This document shows positions 48,253 to 57,110 of a stretch of DNA of 64,000 nucleotides, one piece after another (within the stretch, counting starts at the first letter, position 1; each line of letters starts with the position of its first letter). This DNA comes from QWHO01 sp039809865 (GTDB lineage Bacteria > Vulcanimicrobiota > Xenobia > Xenobiales > QWHO01), in assembly GCA_039809865.1 (NCBI GenBank), contig JBDHVW010000034.1, forward strand, positions 12,431 through 76,430, given 5' to 3'. The notes under the pieces were generated by a model that was given only the letters and a program-made list of their open reading frames with translations, was not told where the DNA came from and ran no database searches. Both the position numbers and the translations under genes were made by a program.

Positions 48253-49364
48253 GCCACCTCCAGCAACATGCGGTAGGCAGGCAAGAAGGCCCCCATCATC
48301 ACGAACGCCACCAGCAGGCCGCACAGCCCGATCAGCAAAGGCTCCAGCAACAGGAGCGTCGTCTCCAGCGTGCCCGTGACCTCGTCCTCGAGCAGGTCCG
48401 CCCCACGGCCCAGCAGGAACACCAGCCGGCCCGACTCCACGCCGGCCCGCACCAGGTGGCCCAGCACCGGCGGACCCTCGCCGAACAACAACGGCAACTC
48501 CTGTCCCTGGGCCACGCGCACCAGCATGTCCGAAAGCACCAGCCGCTCATAGCTCGTGGGAGCGCTGTCGCGCATCAAACGGAGCCCCTGCCCCAGCGGC
48601 ATGCCCGCCTCCAGCATCAGGGCCAGATTGCGGCACAGGCCGGCCCAGGCGGCTTTCCGCCAGAGCCCCAGACGGGTCACCCAGCCCAACACCCTCCGCC
48701 TGCGCACATACAGGATCAGCGCAGCCACCACCAGCACCCAGGCCAGCGCCGTGGCCACCCCTGGCCGTGCCAGCCACAACAACGCCCGCGTGGGTAGGGG
48801 CGAGGCGGGATTGCCCACCAGCGCCGCAAAACGCGGCAGCAGAAAAAAGACCATCAGCCCGGTCGTCGCCAGCGTGCCCAGCAGGGTGAAGGCCGGATAC
48901 ACCAGCGATTTCACCAGCTGCCGCCGATGCTGCTCGGCCCGCTCGGCGGCCGCGGCCAGGCGGGCCAGCACCAGCACCAGGCTGCCCGAATCCTCCCCCA
49001 GCCGCACCAGGCCGATCCAGGAGGCGGGGAAACAGCCTTCGACCTTGCTCATCGCAACCGAGAACCGCTCCCCCCGGCTGATCGACTCGAGCAACGCCGC
49101 GGCTACGCGCGAGGTCTCGGCCAGCACGCCCAGGGCGCGCGCCAGCGTCAGGCCGCTTTGCAGCATCACCCCCAACGAGGCGATCAGCTCGATGCGCTCG
49201 CGGGTCGGCAGGCGCAGCGGCTCCGGCTCGCCTGCCGGAGTGACCATCCACACGACCAGTCCCGCCTTTTGCAGACGGGCCACCGCGGCCTGCTCGTCAG
49301 CCGCCTCCACGGTGCCCTGACGCTGCTCCCCCCGGTCGCTGACCGCGCGATACTGAAACTGCAT
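48249..49364 (-). CDS. GspF/PilC-type inner-membrane platform protein
   Basis: A 371-residue protein, near family length (about 400). It starts MQFQYRAVSDRGEQRQGTVEA, the classic GspF lead. Two T2SSF domains are seen (ELIASLGVMLQSGLTLARAL; FCRNL-like LCRNLALMLEAGMPLGQGLR), with spans at YPAFTLLGTLATTGLMVFFL, ALAWVLVVAALILYV and LLIGLCGLLVAFVMMGAFL. It forms the membrane platform for pseudopilus or pilus assembly. No GspE or GspD is nearby. Confidence 0.9.
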   Translation of the reverse strand: MQFQYRAVSDRGEQRQGTVEAADEQAAVARLQKAGLVVWMVTPAGEPEPLRLPTRERIELIASLGVMLQSGLTLARALGVLAETSRVAAALLESISRGERFSVAMSKVEGCFPASWIGLVRLGEDSGSLVLVLARLAAAAERAEQHRRQLVKSLVYPAFTLLGTLATTGLMVFFLLPRFAALVGNPASPLPTRALLWLARPGVATALAWVLVVAALILYVRRRRVLGWVTRLGLWRKAAWAGLCRNLALMLEAGMPLGQGLRLMRDSAPTSYERLVLSDMLVRVAQGQELPLLFGEGPPVLGHLVRAGVESGRLVFLLGRGADLLEDEVTGTLETTLLLLEPLLIGLCGLLVAFVMMGAFLPAYRMLLEVA

Positions 49365-49408
49365 CCTTCCGCGAGGGTTCGGCAGCAGCGCCGCGGAACC
49401 CCGTTCGA

Positions 49409-51331
49409 GTGGATGCGCGACGCGGGCTGATCCTGGCTCTGCTGGTGGGTGCACTGGCCTCTGACCGCTGGCATCCCGACGCCACGATGCTGCTGGTGGC
49501 CCTGGGCGCCCTCGCTCTGGAAGCCTTCCTGCCCCCAGGAACCGCCGCCGCCGCGCTGCTGTGGGTGGCCTCCCAGAACCCCGGGCTGGCCGCCCTCGCC
49601 CTGACCGCCGGAACCGCCCTCAAGAAGCAGCCGCCCCCGTGGAAACTCCTGGCGGCCCTCCTCGCCAACCGCTGGCTCCCGGGCCCGGGGGCTCTCCTCT
49701 ATCCCCTCCTCGAGCGCACTCCCCAGGCCGCCTGCCAATCGCTCCTGTCCTGGGCGCTGACGAGAGCCACCGACCCGCTCCTCAGCCTCGTCCTGCTGCT
49801 CGCCTCGCTGACCACGGCCATCCAAACGCGTCCGAAACCTCCCCTGCAAATCGAGCAAGCCCGCCAGGAGCTGAGCAAAGCCGCCGGCAAGCTCGACTCC
49901 ACGAGCGCGTGGACCACCCGCCTGCTCCAGGGGCAGGACCGGGGCGGCGTGGCCGAGATCGTGCTGAGCATCGCGCTGGAGCAGCAACCCTGCCGCTCGG
50001 CCGCCCTGTTCATGCCCGACGAGGAAGGCCGCCTCGTGCCGCTGGCCTACCGCAGCCCCTACCGGCAGCGACTGGAGACCGCGGCCGTGCTGGGCCGGAC
50101 CGAGCCGGTCGTGCAGGAGGCCTGGGAGCGCGGCAAACCGCAACACCGCGAGTCGCCGACGGGCGGCTCGGAGCGCATCTTTCTGCACGAGCGGCCCGTG
50201 GTGGCCCTGCCCCTCGGGAAGGCGGGCGTGCTCTACCTCGGCGCCCCCGAGGGCGATTTCGGCCTGGACCGGCTGGCGCAGCTCGCTCCCCTGGCCGCCG
50301 ACGCGCTCGAGGCCGCCGTCGAGCAGGAGCGCGCCCGGGCGCGCGGCGAGCGGCTCGAGGAGCGGGTCAACCTGATGTCCCGACTGCTCGAGGGCATGCG
50401 CGCCCTGGCCTCCACGCTGGACGAGGAGACGCTGCTGCGCTATCTGGAAGCGGCCGCCTTCCGCCTCGTTCCCCACCGGGGAGGCAGCCTGACGCGGCAG
50501 GGGAATGTCTTGCGGCGCTGGGGCGACCCCGGCGAGGGCCCGACCCTGGCCGCCGACCTCGACGAATCCGGCGACACGCTGGTGCTGGTCGGCACTCCCA
50601 ACCAGACGTTCCTCCGCGACCACCAGACAGCCCTCACGCTGCTCGCCTCCATGGCCGGGCTCTCGCTGCAGAACGCCAGCCACCACCGCCAGCTGCTCCT
50701 GACCGGCAAAATGGCGGCCGTGGGCCAGCTGGCGGCCGGCGTGGCCCACGAGATCAACAACCCGCTCATGGCCATCTCCACCGACGCCGAGATGCTGGCC
50801 GTCACCGACCAGCCGGAGATGCGCCAGGAGCTGCTCGAGGCCATCCGCCTCACGGTCGGGCGGGCGCGCCAGATCACCGGCCAGCTGCTCAGCTTCGCCC
50901 GCGGCGGAGCCGGGGAGCGCCAGCCCCTGAAGCTCGCTCCGCTGCTCGATGGCCTGAGCGCGCGCTTCCCCGTGGAGCTCTCCTTCGAGGACCTGACGGT
51001 GATCGCCCGGCCCGAGGAGGTCCAGCAGATCCTCGTCAACCTGCTCCAGAACGCCGTGCTGGCGGTGGAAGGGCAGCCCGAGCCCCGGATCCAGCTCACC
51101 GTGCGCGCCGAGGGGAGCTCCGTGCGCGTGGACGTGAGCGACAACGGCTGCGGCATCCCGGCCGAGAACCAGGCCCGGATCTTCGAGCCGTTCTTCACCA
51201 CCCGCGACGTGGGCGCCGGGACGGGGATGGGCCTCTTCCTCGCCTACACGATGGCGCGCAGCCTGGGAGGGACGTTGGAGCTCGTTGGCTCCAATCCCAC
51301 GCAGTTCTGCCTCAAGCTCCCTCAGGGGTGA
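49409..51331 (+). CDS. membrane sensor histidine kinase with GAF region
   Basis: A 640-residue kinase starting at GTG. Four or five hydrophobic segments lie in residues 5-150 (GLILALLVGALAS, MLLVALGALALEAF, LLSLVLLLASLTTA). Two GAF-like regions (about 180-300 and 330-420) follow. HisKA: VAHEINNPLMAI with His447. HATPase: LVNLLQNAVLAVEG, VSDNGCGIP, GAGTGMGLFLAYT. Its catalytic residues are all present. It ends 10 nt into the opposing pilin-like gene. Partner regulator unknown. Confidence 0.91.
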   Translation: MDARRGLILALLVGALASDRWHPDATMLLVALGALALEAFLPPGTAAAALLWVASQNPGLAALALTAGTALKKQPPPWKLLAALLANRWLPGPGALLYPLLERTPQAACQSLLSWALTRATDPLLSLVLLLASLTTAIQTRPKPPLQIEQARQELSKAAGKLDSTSAWTTRLLQGQDRGGVAEIVLSIALEQQPCRSAALFMPDEEGRLVPLAYRSPYRQRLETAAVLGRTEPVVQEAWERGKPQHRESPTGGSERIFLHERPVVALPLGKAGVLYLGAPEGDFGLDRLAQLAPLAADALEAAVEQERARARGERLEERVNLMSRLLEGMRALASTLDEETLLRYLEAAAFRLVPHRGGSLTRQGNVLRRWGDPGEGPTLAADLDESGDTLVLVGTPNQTFLRDHQTALTLLASMAGLSLQNASHHRQLLLTGKMAAVGQLAAGVAHEINNPLMAISTDAEMLAVTDQPEMRQELLEAIRLTVGRARQITGQLLSFARGGAGERQPLKLAPLLDGLSARFPVELSFEDLTVIARPEEVQQILVNLLQNAVLAVEGQPEPRIQLTVRAEGSSVRVDVSDNGCGIPAENQARIFEPFFTTRDVGAGTGMGLFLAYTMARSLGGTLELVGSNPTQFCLKLPQG

Positions 51332-53052
51332 TAGCTGGCCGTGGGACGGTAGTCGTGCTCGCCGGGCCGGGCCACCGCGCCGCTCGTCAACGACGTGAGC
51401 ATCTGCGGGCCGGTGCTCAGGCGGGTCGCTAAAGTCAGCCCCGGCTGCGAGGGAGCATAGGTCACCTGACAGCCCGGGATGGCGGGGATGTCGGGCCGGC
51501 CCGGCGCCTCCGCTCCGGACTGCGCCGTGTAGGAGTAGATCGTGGGCGCGTCTCCGAGCGAAGCCATGTAGACCTTGCCGTCCGGGCAAGCGGTCAGGTC
51601 GCAGACCTGCTGCGAGGAGGAGGTCCCGAGCCGTCCGGACGGGTCGTAGCCGTAATCGAGCGGCGCGGCGATGATCTTCCAGACGCCCTCCTGGCGAGTG
51701 CCGTCGCGTCGCGTGGGCTCGAAGCGATAGAGCGTGCTCAAAGGGGTGCCGTGCTCGTAGGGATAGGGCCCCGGATCCAGCATCCAGTAGAGGTTGCCGT
51801 TGGAATCGACCTCGGCCGACCCCTCGTAAAGGGTGTAGGAGGAGACGACGGGCGCGATGATGTCGCCCAGCTCGTCCGGCTCGACCAGGGACAACTTACC
51901 GCCTTTTCGCGCGTAGAGTCTGGTGGGCGGATTGGGATAGCTGACCCAGGCCCCCCGGTCGTAGCGCACGACGCCCGGAGCGGTGGCGCGCGGATCGAGC
52001 TGGCCGCTCAGAAACAGAGCACCGTCAGCAGTCAGAGTGGCGCGGACCACGCGGCTCACGTCTGGAATGGGCCCCACGACCTGCCAGCCGGGCCCCGTGC
52101 CGGGCGTCCAGGTGCCCGAGGCGTCGCGGCTCCAGGCCGCCGTCAGCGGATTGTCCAGCCGGTAGAGCGTGCTGACCTCGGTGCCCGCAAAGCCGATCAT
52201 CGAGCCGTAGGGACCGGTGACGGGGGGGGGTTCGCCCGACGGGTCGAGGTAGAAAGCGGCCGCGTACATGGTGGTGCCGTCCGAGGTCAGCGCGGTGATC
52301 TGGCGTTTGTCGTAACCGCTGACCGGCGAGCCATTGGCCGCAAACACGGTAGGCGGCAGCGGGGGGAGCAGCTTCCACGCGCCGGCGGTGCGGTCGAACA
52401 GCATCAGGCTGTAGCCGTCCAGGTCGTCCGGCTCGCGGGCGCTGCCCACGGGCGAAGCCAGGCCCGCCAGCAGGTAGAGATTTCCGTTGCCGTCCGCCCT
52501 CAGACGGACAACCTGCCGCGCGAAGCGAGGCAGGGCTTTGGGCGTGGTGGGAGCGGTCCAATACCAATCCGGAGGACTGGGAAGGTTGCTCCAGGTGCCC
52601 GCTCGGAGCTCGGAAATGACCGGATCGCCGCCGGGGCTCTCGGTGGCGGCGTAGACCACCGCGTCGACGCGAGGCACGCGCTGGAAGGCAGCGGCCGTCG
52701 AGACCGCCTGGCACGAGGCCCGCAGCTCGAAGAGGTCGGCCTTCGCGGTGGGTTGCAACCAGACCTTGACGTGGGGCGCCGCCGGGTCGACCACGGCTTC
52801 CTCGGCGGCCGCCTCGCCCGTGTGGGCGGTATCCCAGCCGGGCGTGTGGCGCAGCTGGTCCAGGCCGTAGGCCAGTCCGCCGCGGGCCAGAGCGTCGGCC
52901 TGCAGGCGCGCGCGCGACTCTTTGGTGACGGCCAGCGTGCGGTGCGAGTTGGCCATGCTCAAGATCATCAGGGCATAGATCAACACCACCACCAGGGCGG
53001 TAGCCAGCAGCACCGAGCCTCTCAGCGGGTGGCGTCGTAGACCAGCGTCCAC
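51322..53052 (-). CDS. PilX-like pilin N-terminus fused to a beta-propeller
   Basis: A 576-residue protein. The N-terminal helix (SVLLATALVVVLIYALMIL) and amphipathic stalk (ARLQADALARGGLAYGLDQL) match PilX/GspK-like minor pilins. Residues 140-560 form a propeller: repeated blade ends such as DGNGNLYLLAG, SDGTTMYAAAF, TADGALFLSG, DSNGNLYWML and CPDGKVYMASLG. A pilus-tip adhesin or sensor role, like PilY1, is plausible. The GTG start overlaps the upstream prepilin by 31 nt; GTG at 53013 is an alternative after the upstream stop. Confidence 0.82.
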   Translation of the reverse strand: MDAGLRRHPLRGSVLLATALVVVLIYALMILSMANSHRTLAVTKESRARLQADALARGGLAYGLDQLRHTPGWDTAHTGEAAAEEAVVDPAAPHVKVWLQPTAKADLFELRASCQAVSTAAAFQRVPRVDAVVYAATESPGGDPVISELRAGTWSNLPSPPDWYWTAPTTPKALPRFARQVVRLRADGNGNLYLLAGLASPVGSAREPDDLDGYSLMLFDRTAGAWKLLPPLPPTVFAANGSPVSGYDKRQITALTSDGTTMYAAAFYLDPSGEPPPVTGPYGSMIGFAGTEVSTLYRLDNPLTAAWSRDASGTWTPGTGPGWQVVGPIPDVSRVVRATLTADGALFLSGQLDPRATAPGVVRYDRGAWVSYPNPPTRLYARKGGKLSLVEPDELGDIIAPVVSSYTLYEGSAEVDSNGNLYWMLDPGPYPYEHGTPLSTLYRFEPTRRDGTRQEGVWKIIAAPLDYGYDPSGRLGTSSSQQVCDLTACPDGKVYMASLGDAPTIYSYTAQSGAEAPGRPDIPAIPGCQVTYAPSQPGLTLATRLSTGPQMLTSLTSGAVARPGEHDYRPTASYHP

Positions 53053-53387
53053 AGCTTGAACTCCTGAGCTCCGGAGGTGACCGTCACGGTGAATTTGCGC
53101 AGGCGCGGGCTCACGTCGGACTCGTCCACCGAGTAGACGACGTCGCTCAGGTCGGGCACGGGGCGAGCCGACACCGCGTAGGACTTGTGGAAGTCGTCGG
53201 GATTCTTGCGCAGATCGCTCTCGATGCCAGCCAGAATCATACCAGCCGCCGCCCCGGAGTCGTAGCGCCCGAGCCCTTCGCGCTCGGCCCGCACCGCGTA
53301 GAGATGAGCCGAGACCAGGCCCAGCACGGCCAGGGCCAGCAAGAATGTGGCCACCAGCACCTCGATCAGACTGTATCCCCGCCTCAC
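53022..53387 (-). CDS. prepilin-like protein (PilV type)
   Basis: A 121-residue protein with leader MRRGYSLIEVLVATFLLALA, cleaved after Gly with mature Tyr1 and Glu5. It is short, with a small C-terminal domain (SPRLRKFTVTVTSGAQEFKL). The GTG overlaps the DUF1622 stop (GTGA), and its end overlaps the propeller-pilin gene. It is a probable assembly partner of that protein. Confidence 0.86.
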   Translation of the reverse strand: MRRGYSLIEVLVATFLLALAVLGLVSAHLYAVRAEREGLGRYDSGAAAGMILAGIESDLRKNPDDFHKSYAVSARPVPDLSDVVYSVDESDVSPRLRKFTVTVTSGAQEFKLWTLVYDATR

Positions 53388-53749
53388 TTCGTCAGTATAT
53401 CACTGGCCGGTGACAAAGGGGATTCAGGCTGCTTGAGCTCCTTCTGCAAGAAGTAGTTGAGGAACGTCCGCACGACCGCCAGCAGCGCCAGCTTGGCCAG
53501 CGCGTCGAAAGTGGGCGCCACCGTCGTGGCCACGATGTCGGCGCCCAGCTGGAACTCGAGGGCCAGCGCCAGCCAGCTGCCAAAACGCAGCCGCAGGGCC
53601 GAGAAGCCCGAGTCCAGCCCGCGCCAATTCGTAAAGCTCAGCCGGATGGTGCTGAACAGACCCAGCAGCACGCACAGCGCGGAGATCGCCTCAAGCACGA
53701 ATTTCAGCAGCATGACGCCCTGCGAGAGACCCGATTCGAGAGTTTCCAT
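53384..53749 (-). CDS. DUF1622 membrane protein
   Basis: A 121-residue protein with three probable spans. The segment LRLRFGSWLALALEFQLGADI, followed by VAPTFDALAKLALLAVVRTFLNYFL, is the DUF1622 signature. Function is unknown; family members are small inner-membrane proteins. It is the first gene of the unit with the two pilin-like genes, by a GTGA overlap. It may be a chance passenger. Confidence 0.87.
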   Translation of the reverse strand: METLESGLSQGVMLLKFVLEAISALCVLLGLFSTIRLSFTNWRGLDSGFSALRLRFGSWLALALEFQLGADIVATTVAPTFDALAKLALLAVVRTFLNYFLQKELKQPESPLSPASDILTK

Positions 53750-53866
53750 GTTCTGGCGCCCTTCGACACGGATCGGCTTAAGCTATTTTTCAGTCGCAAG
53801 GCGTAATGTCACCGTAAGCCAGTGGCCCCCCTGCCATTGAGACAGATCGTACACGGGAGCAACGTC

Positions 53867-56800
53867 ATGATCATCAACGAGAGGGCTTTCCTGAACGGAC
53901 CCGCACGTCCGCAGCAGGCTGAGCAGGCCACCGGAAACACCCCGACCCAGCAAGAGCAGCCGCAGGTCATCGAAATCAAGAGCGAAGAGGACCTGCAAAA
54001 GGCGATGAGCCAGGCTATGGCCCAGATTTTCGGCGTCGCTCTGGAGGGGATGAACGACGATCCGAAGCGCGCGGCCATCAAGAGCACGCTGGCCGAACTC
54101 GAGACCAGCGGCTACAAAGCCGTGAAGGCCGAAGCCCGCGACATCCAGCGCTCCCACGACGCGGGCTTCGAGTCTCTCGTCCGATTCAAGGAGCCCAAGG
54201 GCGTGACGGTCAGCTTCCGCAGCCCGGAGGACCTGGACAAGTTCGCCGCTCTGGCCAAAGGGCAGGGCGATGCCGAGACCATCAAGACCCGCGACCAGCT
54301 CAAGCAGTTCCAGCTGGCCGGTGACAGCTTCTTCTTCCCGCGCGGCCAGGGCAGCATGATGAAGCCCGGTCCCGACTGGCTCAAGACCGATGCCAACGGC
54401 GCGGCGCTGATGCTGGCCCGGGGCGAGTCCATCCACCGCGTGACGGCCGACGGTCAGGTGCTCCCCCTGAAGTCCGCCGGAGCCGTCTCCACCTCCACCC
54501 CCGAGCCCGCCGATCCCAAGCTGACGGCCCTGGGCCGCACGGTCGACGCGGTCGAAGCGCTCGGCATCGACATCGCGCCGATGCAGGACCTGCCCGAGAA
54601 CCTTTCCATCCACGACATGGCCGAGATGGCCCGCCACAGCCTGGGCGAGCTCAAGAAAGTTCGCCGCGACCCGGAAGCGCAGCTCAAGATGCGCGCCACC
54701 ATCCTGGAGACGCTCAACAAGGGCGGCTTCGTCACGGTGGGCTTCCCCAACGGCAGCAACGGCCTGGGCGACCAGGGCGTCACGCTGAACGCGGGCCAGC
54801 TCGAGAAGCTGATCCCGTTCGAAGCTGCTCCCACCCCCGAGCAGGTGGCCTTCAAGACCTCCTTCGAGAACCTCGAGAAGTCCGGCCACGTGATGCTGGG
54901 CCGCGGTATGGCCGGCATCAACGCCGGTATGCTCAGCAAAGCGGACGCCCGCATCGGCTACCTGACCCTGGCGGAGGGCGGCGACCTGGTCGTGCTCGAC
55001 CCCAAAGGCGGCCTGCACGGCTTCACCAAGCTCGATGAGCTGACCAGCTTCGAGCAGACCGGAAAGGCGGCCAATCCCAACACCCCGGTGGATCCCGCCA
55101 AGCCCAAGACCAACCTGTTCATGCTCTATTTCGTGAGCCCGTTCGACCCGCTCGAGAAGGGCATCTACGAGGACCTCCCGCTGCGAATGACGGGCGTGGG
55201 CTCCAGCGACCAGATGGACATGGTCACGCTGCGCTCCGACCTGCCGCACAAGAAGAACCTCACGATGGACTACATCCAGAAGGGCGAGCTCCAGGAGCTC
55301 GAGCGCCTGGATCCCGCCACGACGCACATGAACGACCCGAAGACCCTCGAGAACTTCATCTACAAGTCGATCAAAGCGCACCCCGACGACCAGAAGATCC
55401 GCCTGATGGTGGCCGGTCACGGTGGCGCCGAGAAAGGTCTCTGCCCGGACGGCCCCGACAACAACGCCGCCGCCCACAACGCGATGGCGGTGGATGACTT
55501 CGCCGGCGCCATCAAGAACGCGCTGGACCGCGTCGAGGCCGACACCGGCAAGCGCCCGGTCATCGACAACCTGGTGGTGGGCTCGTGCTTGATGGGCAAC
55601 ACGTCCTTCATCCACGCGCTGGCCAGCACGGGCGACGTCAAAGCCCTCTCCGCCTCGCCCGAGGTGCTGATGGGCAACGACCCCGAGGACATCTTCAAAT
55701 ACCTCAACGACCCGAAGACGGCCAACGCCGATGCCCACACCTACGCCAAGGACCTGGTCAACATCGTGCACGGCCACACCGCCTTCCCGGGCGGCAAGAA
55801 GAACCTGCAGTTCGCCGACACGTTCGGCGCCTACGACCTCGACCCGCAGAAGGCCAAGACCTTCCAGACCGAGCTGGACAACTTCTTCAAAGTCTGTCTC
55901 GCCAACCCGGATGCCGCCCAGTTCGTGAAGGAAGCCATCGTGCACTGCCCGACCTACGGCGTCAACCCGATTATGAACACGATGATGGACGTGGATGACC
56001 GCGACATCATCCAGGTGGCCGAGCGCGTGAAGGGCGACGCCCGCATGCCGAAGGCCATCAAGGACCAGTGCGAAAAGCTGATCGCCGCCGCCAGTGACCA
56101 GGTTCTGGGTCAGAAGGTGGACGACCGCTACGCCGGCCGCAAGGGCGCCACTCTCTACCTCCCGGTCGACGAGTTCGACAACGAGGCCAAGATGGGCGAG
56201 ACCGCGCTGCTCAAGGGCACCGACTACAGCAAATTCATGCAGATGATCTTCGACGCGCCGCTGCACCGCGGCGTGATGGATCAGCTCTTCACCAACATCA
56301 ACCGCGTCACCGAGCAGATGCGCGCCGACAAGAAGACTCAGACCCCGCAGGAAGCCGAGCAGGCCAAAGCGATGGAAGAGCTCAAGAAGAAGATGGGCAA
56401 GGGCCAGAAGGAAGTCCAGGAGCGGATGGCCATCAAAGCTCTCGAGGAGCCGCCGGAGATGTCGGCTATCGCGAAGGGCGCCCGCTTCGTCGGAACGAGC
56501 ATCCGCACGGTGTGCACCGTCGCCGGCGCTCTGGCGGGCGGCGCGGTCGGTCTGGTCATCGGCGCTCCGATCGGCGCCATCCTCGGGACCGTCGCGGGCT
56601 TCCGCGGCCGCTCGCTGGTGGCCAAGTCGCACGAAGAGCCGCTGGCCACCAAGCCGAAGGGCCCGGCCGACCCGATGAAGGATATGCAGAAGATGATGGA
56701 CCCGATGGCGGCCGTCAAGGACGCCGTCCCGGGCCTCGGACGCCTCATCGCGCAGGGCGCGCTCACCCCGGCCGAGTACGTCGGCGAGAACGTCAACAAG

Positions 56801-57058
56801 AAAGTCAGCTACAGTCACGGCACCATCGCCGGTAAGGCGGCGGGCACCGTGGCGGGCGCGGCGGGCGGCACGCTCGGCGGCGCGGCGGCCGGCTTCGCGA
56901 TCGGCGGTCTCGTGGGTGGCGCCATCACCCGCGGCATCTCGAACCTCTTGACCTTCTGGACTCCCAAACCGCCTTCCAAGCCGGAAGAGCCGGGAATCAT
57001 GGGAATTCCGCTGGGAGCAATGTTCGGCGCCCCGCCGGACGAAGACCAGCTCTCCTGA
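53867..57058 (+). CDS. clostripain-family (C11) cysteine peptidase with glycine-zipper C-terminus
   Basis: A 1063-residue protein without signal peptide. Residues 1-410 are an unassigned region with repeated modules (VTVSFRSPEDLDKFAAL, FVTVGFPNGSNGLGDQG). Residues 415-840 match clostripain: LMVAGHGGAEKG (catalytic His518) and NLVVGSCLMGNTSF (catalytic Cys574), then ALSASPEVLMGND. These fit caspase-clan Cys/His dyads that cut after Arg or Lys. The C-terminus has two glycine zippers (about 876-913, GAVGLVIGAPIGAILG; about 985-1030, AGGTLGGAAAGFAIGG), able to insert into membranes. GGGAG precedes the ATG. A terminator follows 12 nt after the stop. Confidence 0.87.
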   Translation: MIINERAFLNGPARPQQAEQATGNTPTQQEQPQVIEIKSEEDLQKAMSQAMAQIFGVALEGMNDDPKRAAIKSTLAELETSGYKAVKAEARDIQRSHDAGFESLVRFKEPKGVTVSFRSPEDLDKFAALAKGQGDAETIKTRDQLKQFQLAGDSFFFPRGQGSMMKPGPDWLKTDANGAALMLARGESIHRVTADGQVLPLKSAGAVSTSTPEPADPKLTALGRTVDAVEALGIDIAPMQDLPENLSIHDMAEMARHSLGELKKVRRDPEAQLKMRATILETLNKGGFVTVGFPNGSNGLGDQGVTLNAGQLEKLIPFEAAPTPEQVAFKTSFENLEKSGHVMLGRGMAGINAGMLSKADARIGYLTLAEGGDLVVLDPKGGLHGFTKLDELTSFEQTGKAANPNTPVDPAKPKTNLFMLYFVSPFDPLEKGIYEDLPLRMTGVGSSDQMDMVTLRSDLPHKKNLTMDYIQKGELQELERLDPATTHMNDPKTLENFIYKSIKAHPDDQKIRLMVAGHGGAEKGLCPDGPDNNAAAHNAMAVDDFAGAIKNALDRVEADTGKRPVIDNLVVGSCLMGNTSFIHALASTGDVKALSASPEVLMGNDPEDIFKYLNDPKTANADAHTYAKDLVNIVHGHTAFPGGKKNLQFADTFGAYDLDPQKAKTFQTELDNFFKVCLANPDAAQFVKEAIVHCPTYGVNPIMNTMMDVDDRDIIQVAERVKGDARMPKAIKDQCEKLIAAASDQVLGQKVDDRYAGRKGATLYLPVDEFDNEAKMGETALLKGTDYSKFMQMIFDAPLHRGVMDQLFTNINRVTEQMRADKKTQTPQEAEQAKAMEELKKKMGKGQKEVQERMAIKALEEPPEMSAIAKGARFVGTSIRTVCTVAGALAGGAVGLVIGAPIGAILGTVAGFRGRSLVAKSHEEPLATKPKGPADPMKDMQKMMDPMAAVKDAVPGLGRLIAQGALTPAEYVGENVNKKVSYSHGTIAGKAAGTVAGAAGGTLGGAAAGFAIGGLVGGAITRGISNLLTFWTPKPPSKPEEPGIMGIPLGAMFGAPPDEDQLS

Positions 57059-57070
57059 AGATGGGAGATG

Positions 57071-57106
57071 GGAGACGGGAGATGGGAGAAATCCCGTCTC
57101 CTTTTT
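57071..57106 (+). terminator. intrinsic terminator made from GGGAGAT repeats
   Basis: GGAGACGGGA (57071-57080) and TCCCGTCTCC (57092-57101) form a perfect 10-bp stem with an 11-nt loop. TTTTTC follows immediately. It lies just after the C11 peptidase stop and derives from the heptamer family at 17701 and 25676. Confidence 0.9.
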
Positions 57107-57110
57107 CTTT

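Noticed and set aside
53783..56818. A 1011-codon minus-strand frame opposite the C11 peptidase
   Set aside because: Val/His/Leu/Gly-rich shadow; the plus strand has ribosome site, catalytic motifs and a terminator.
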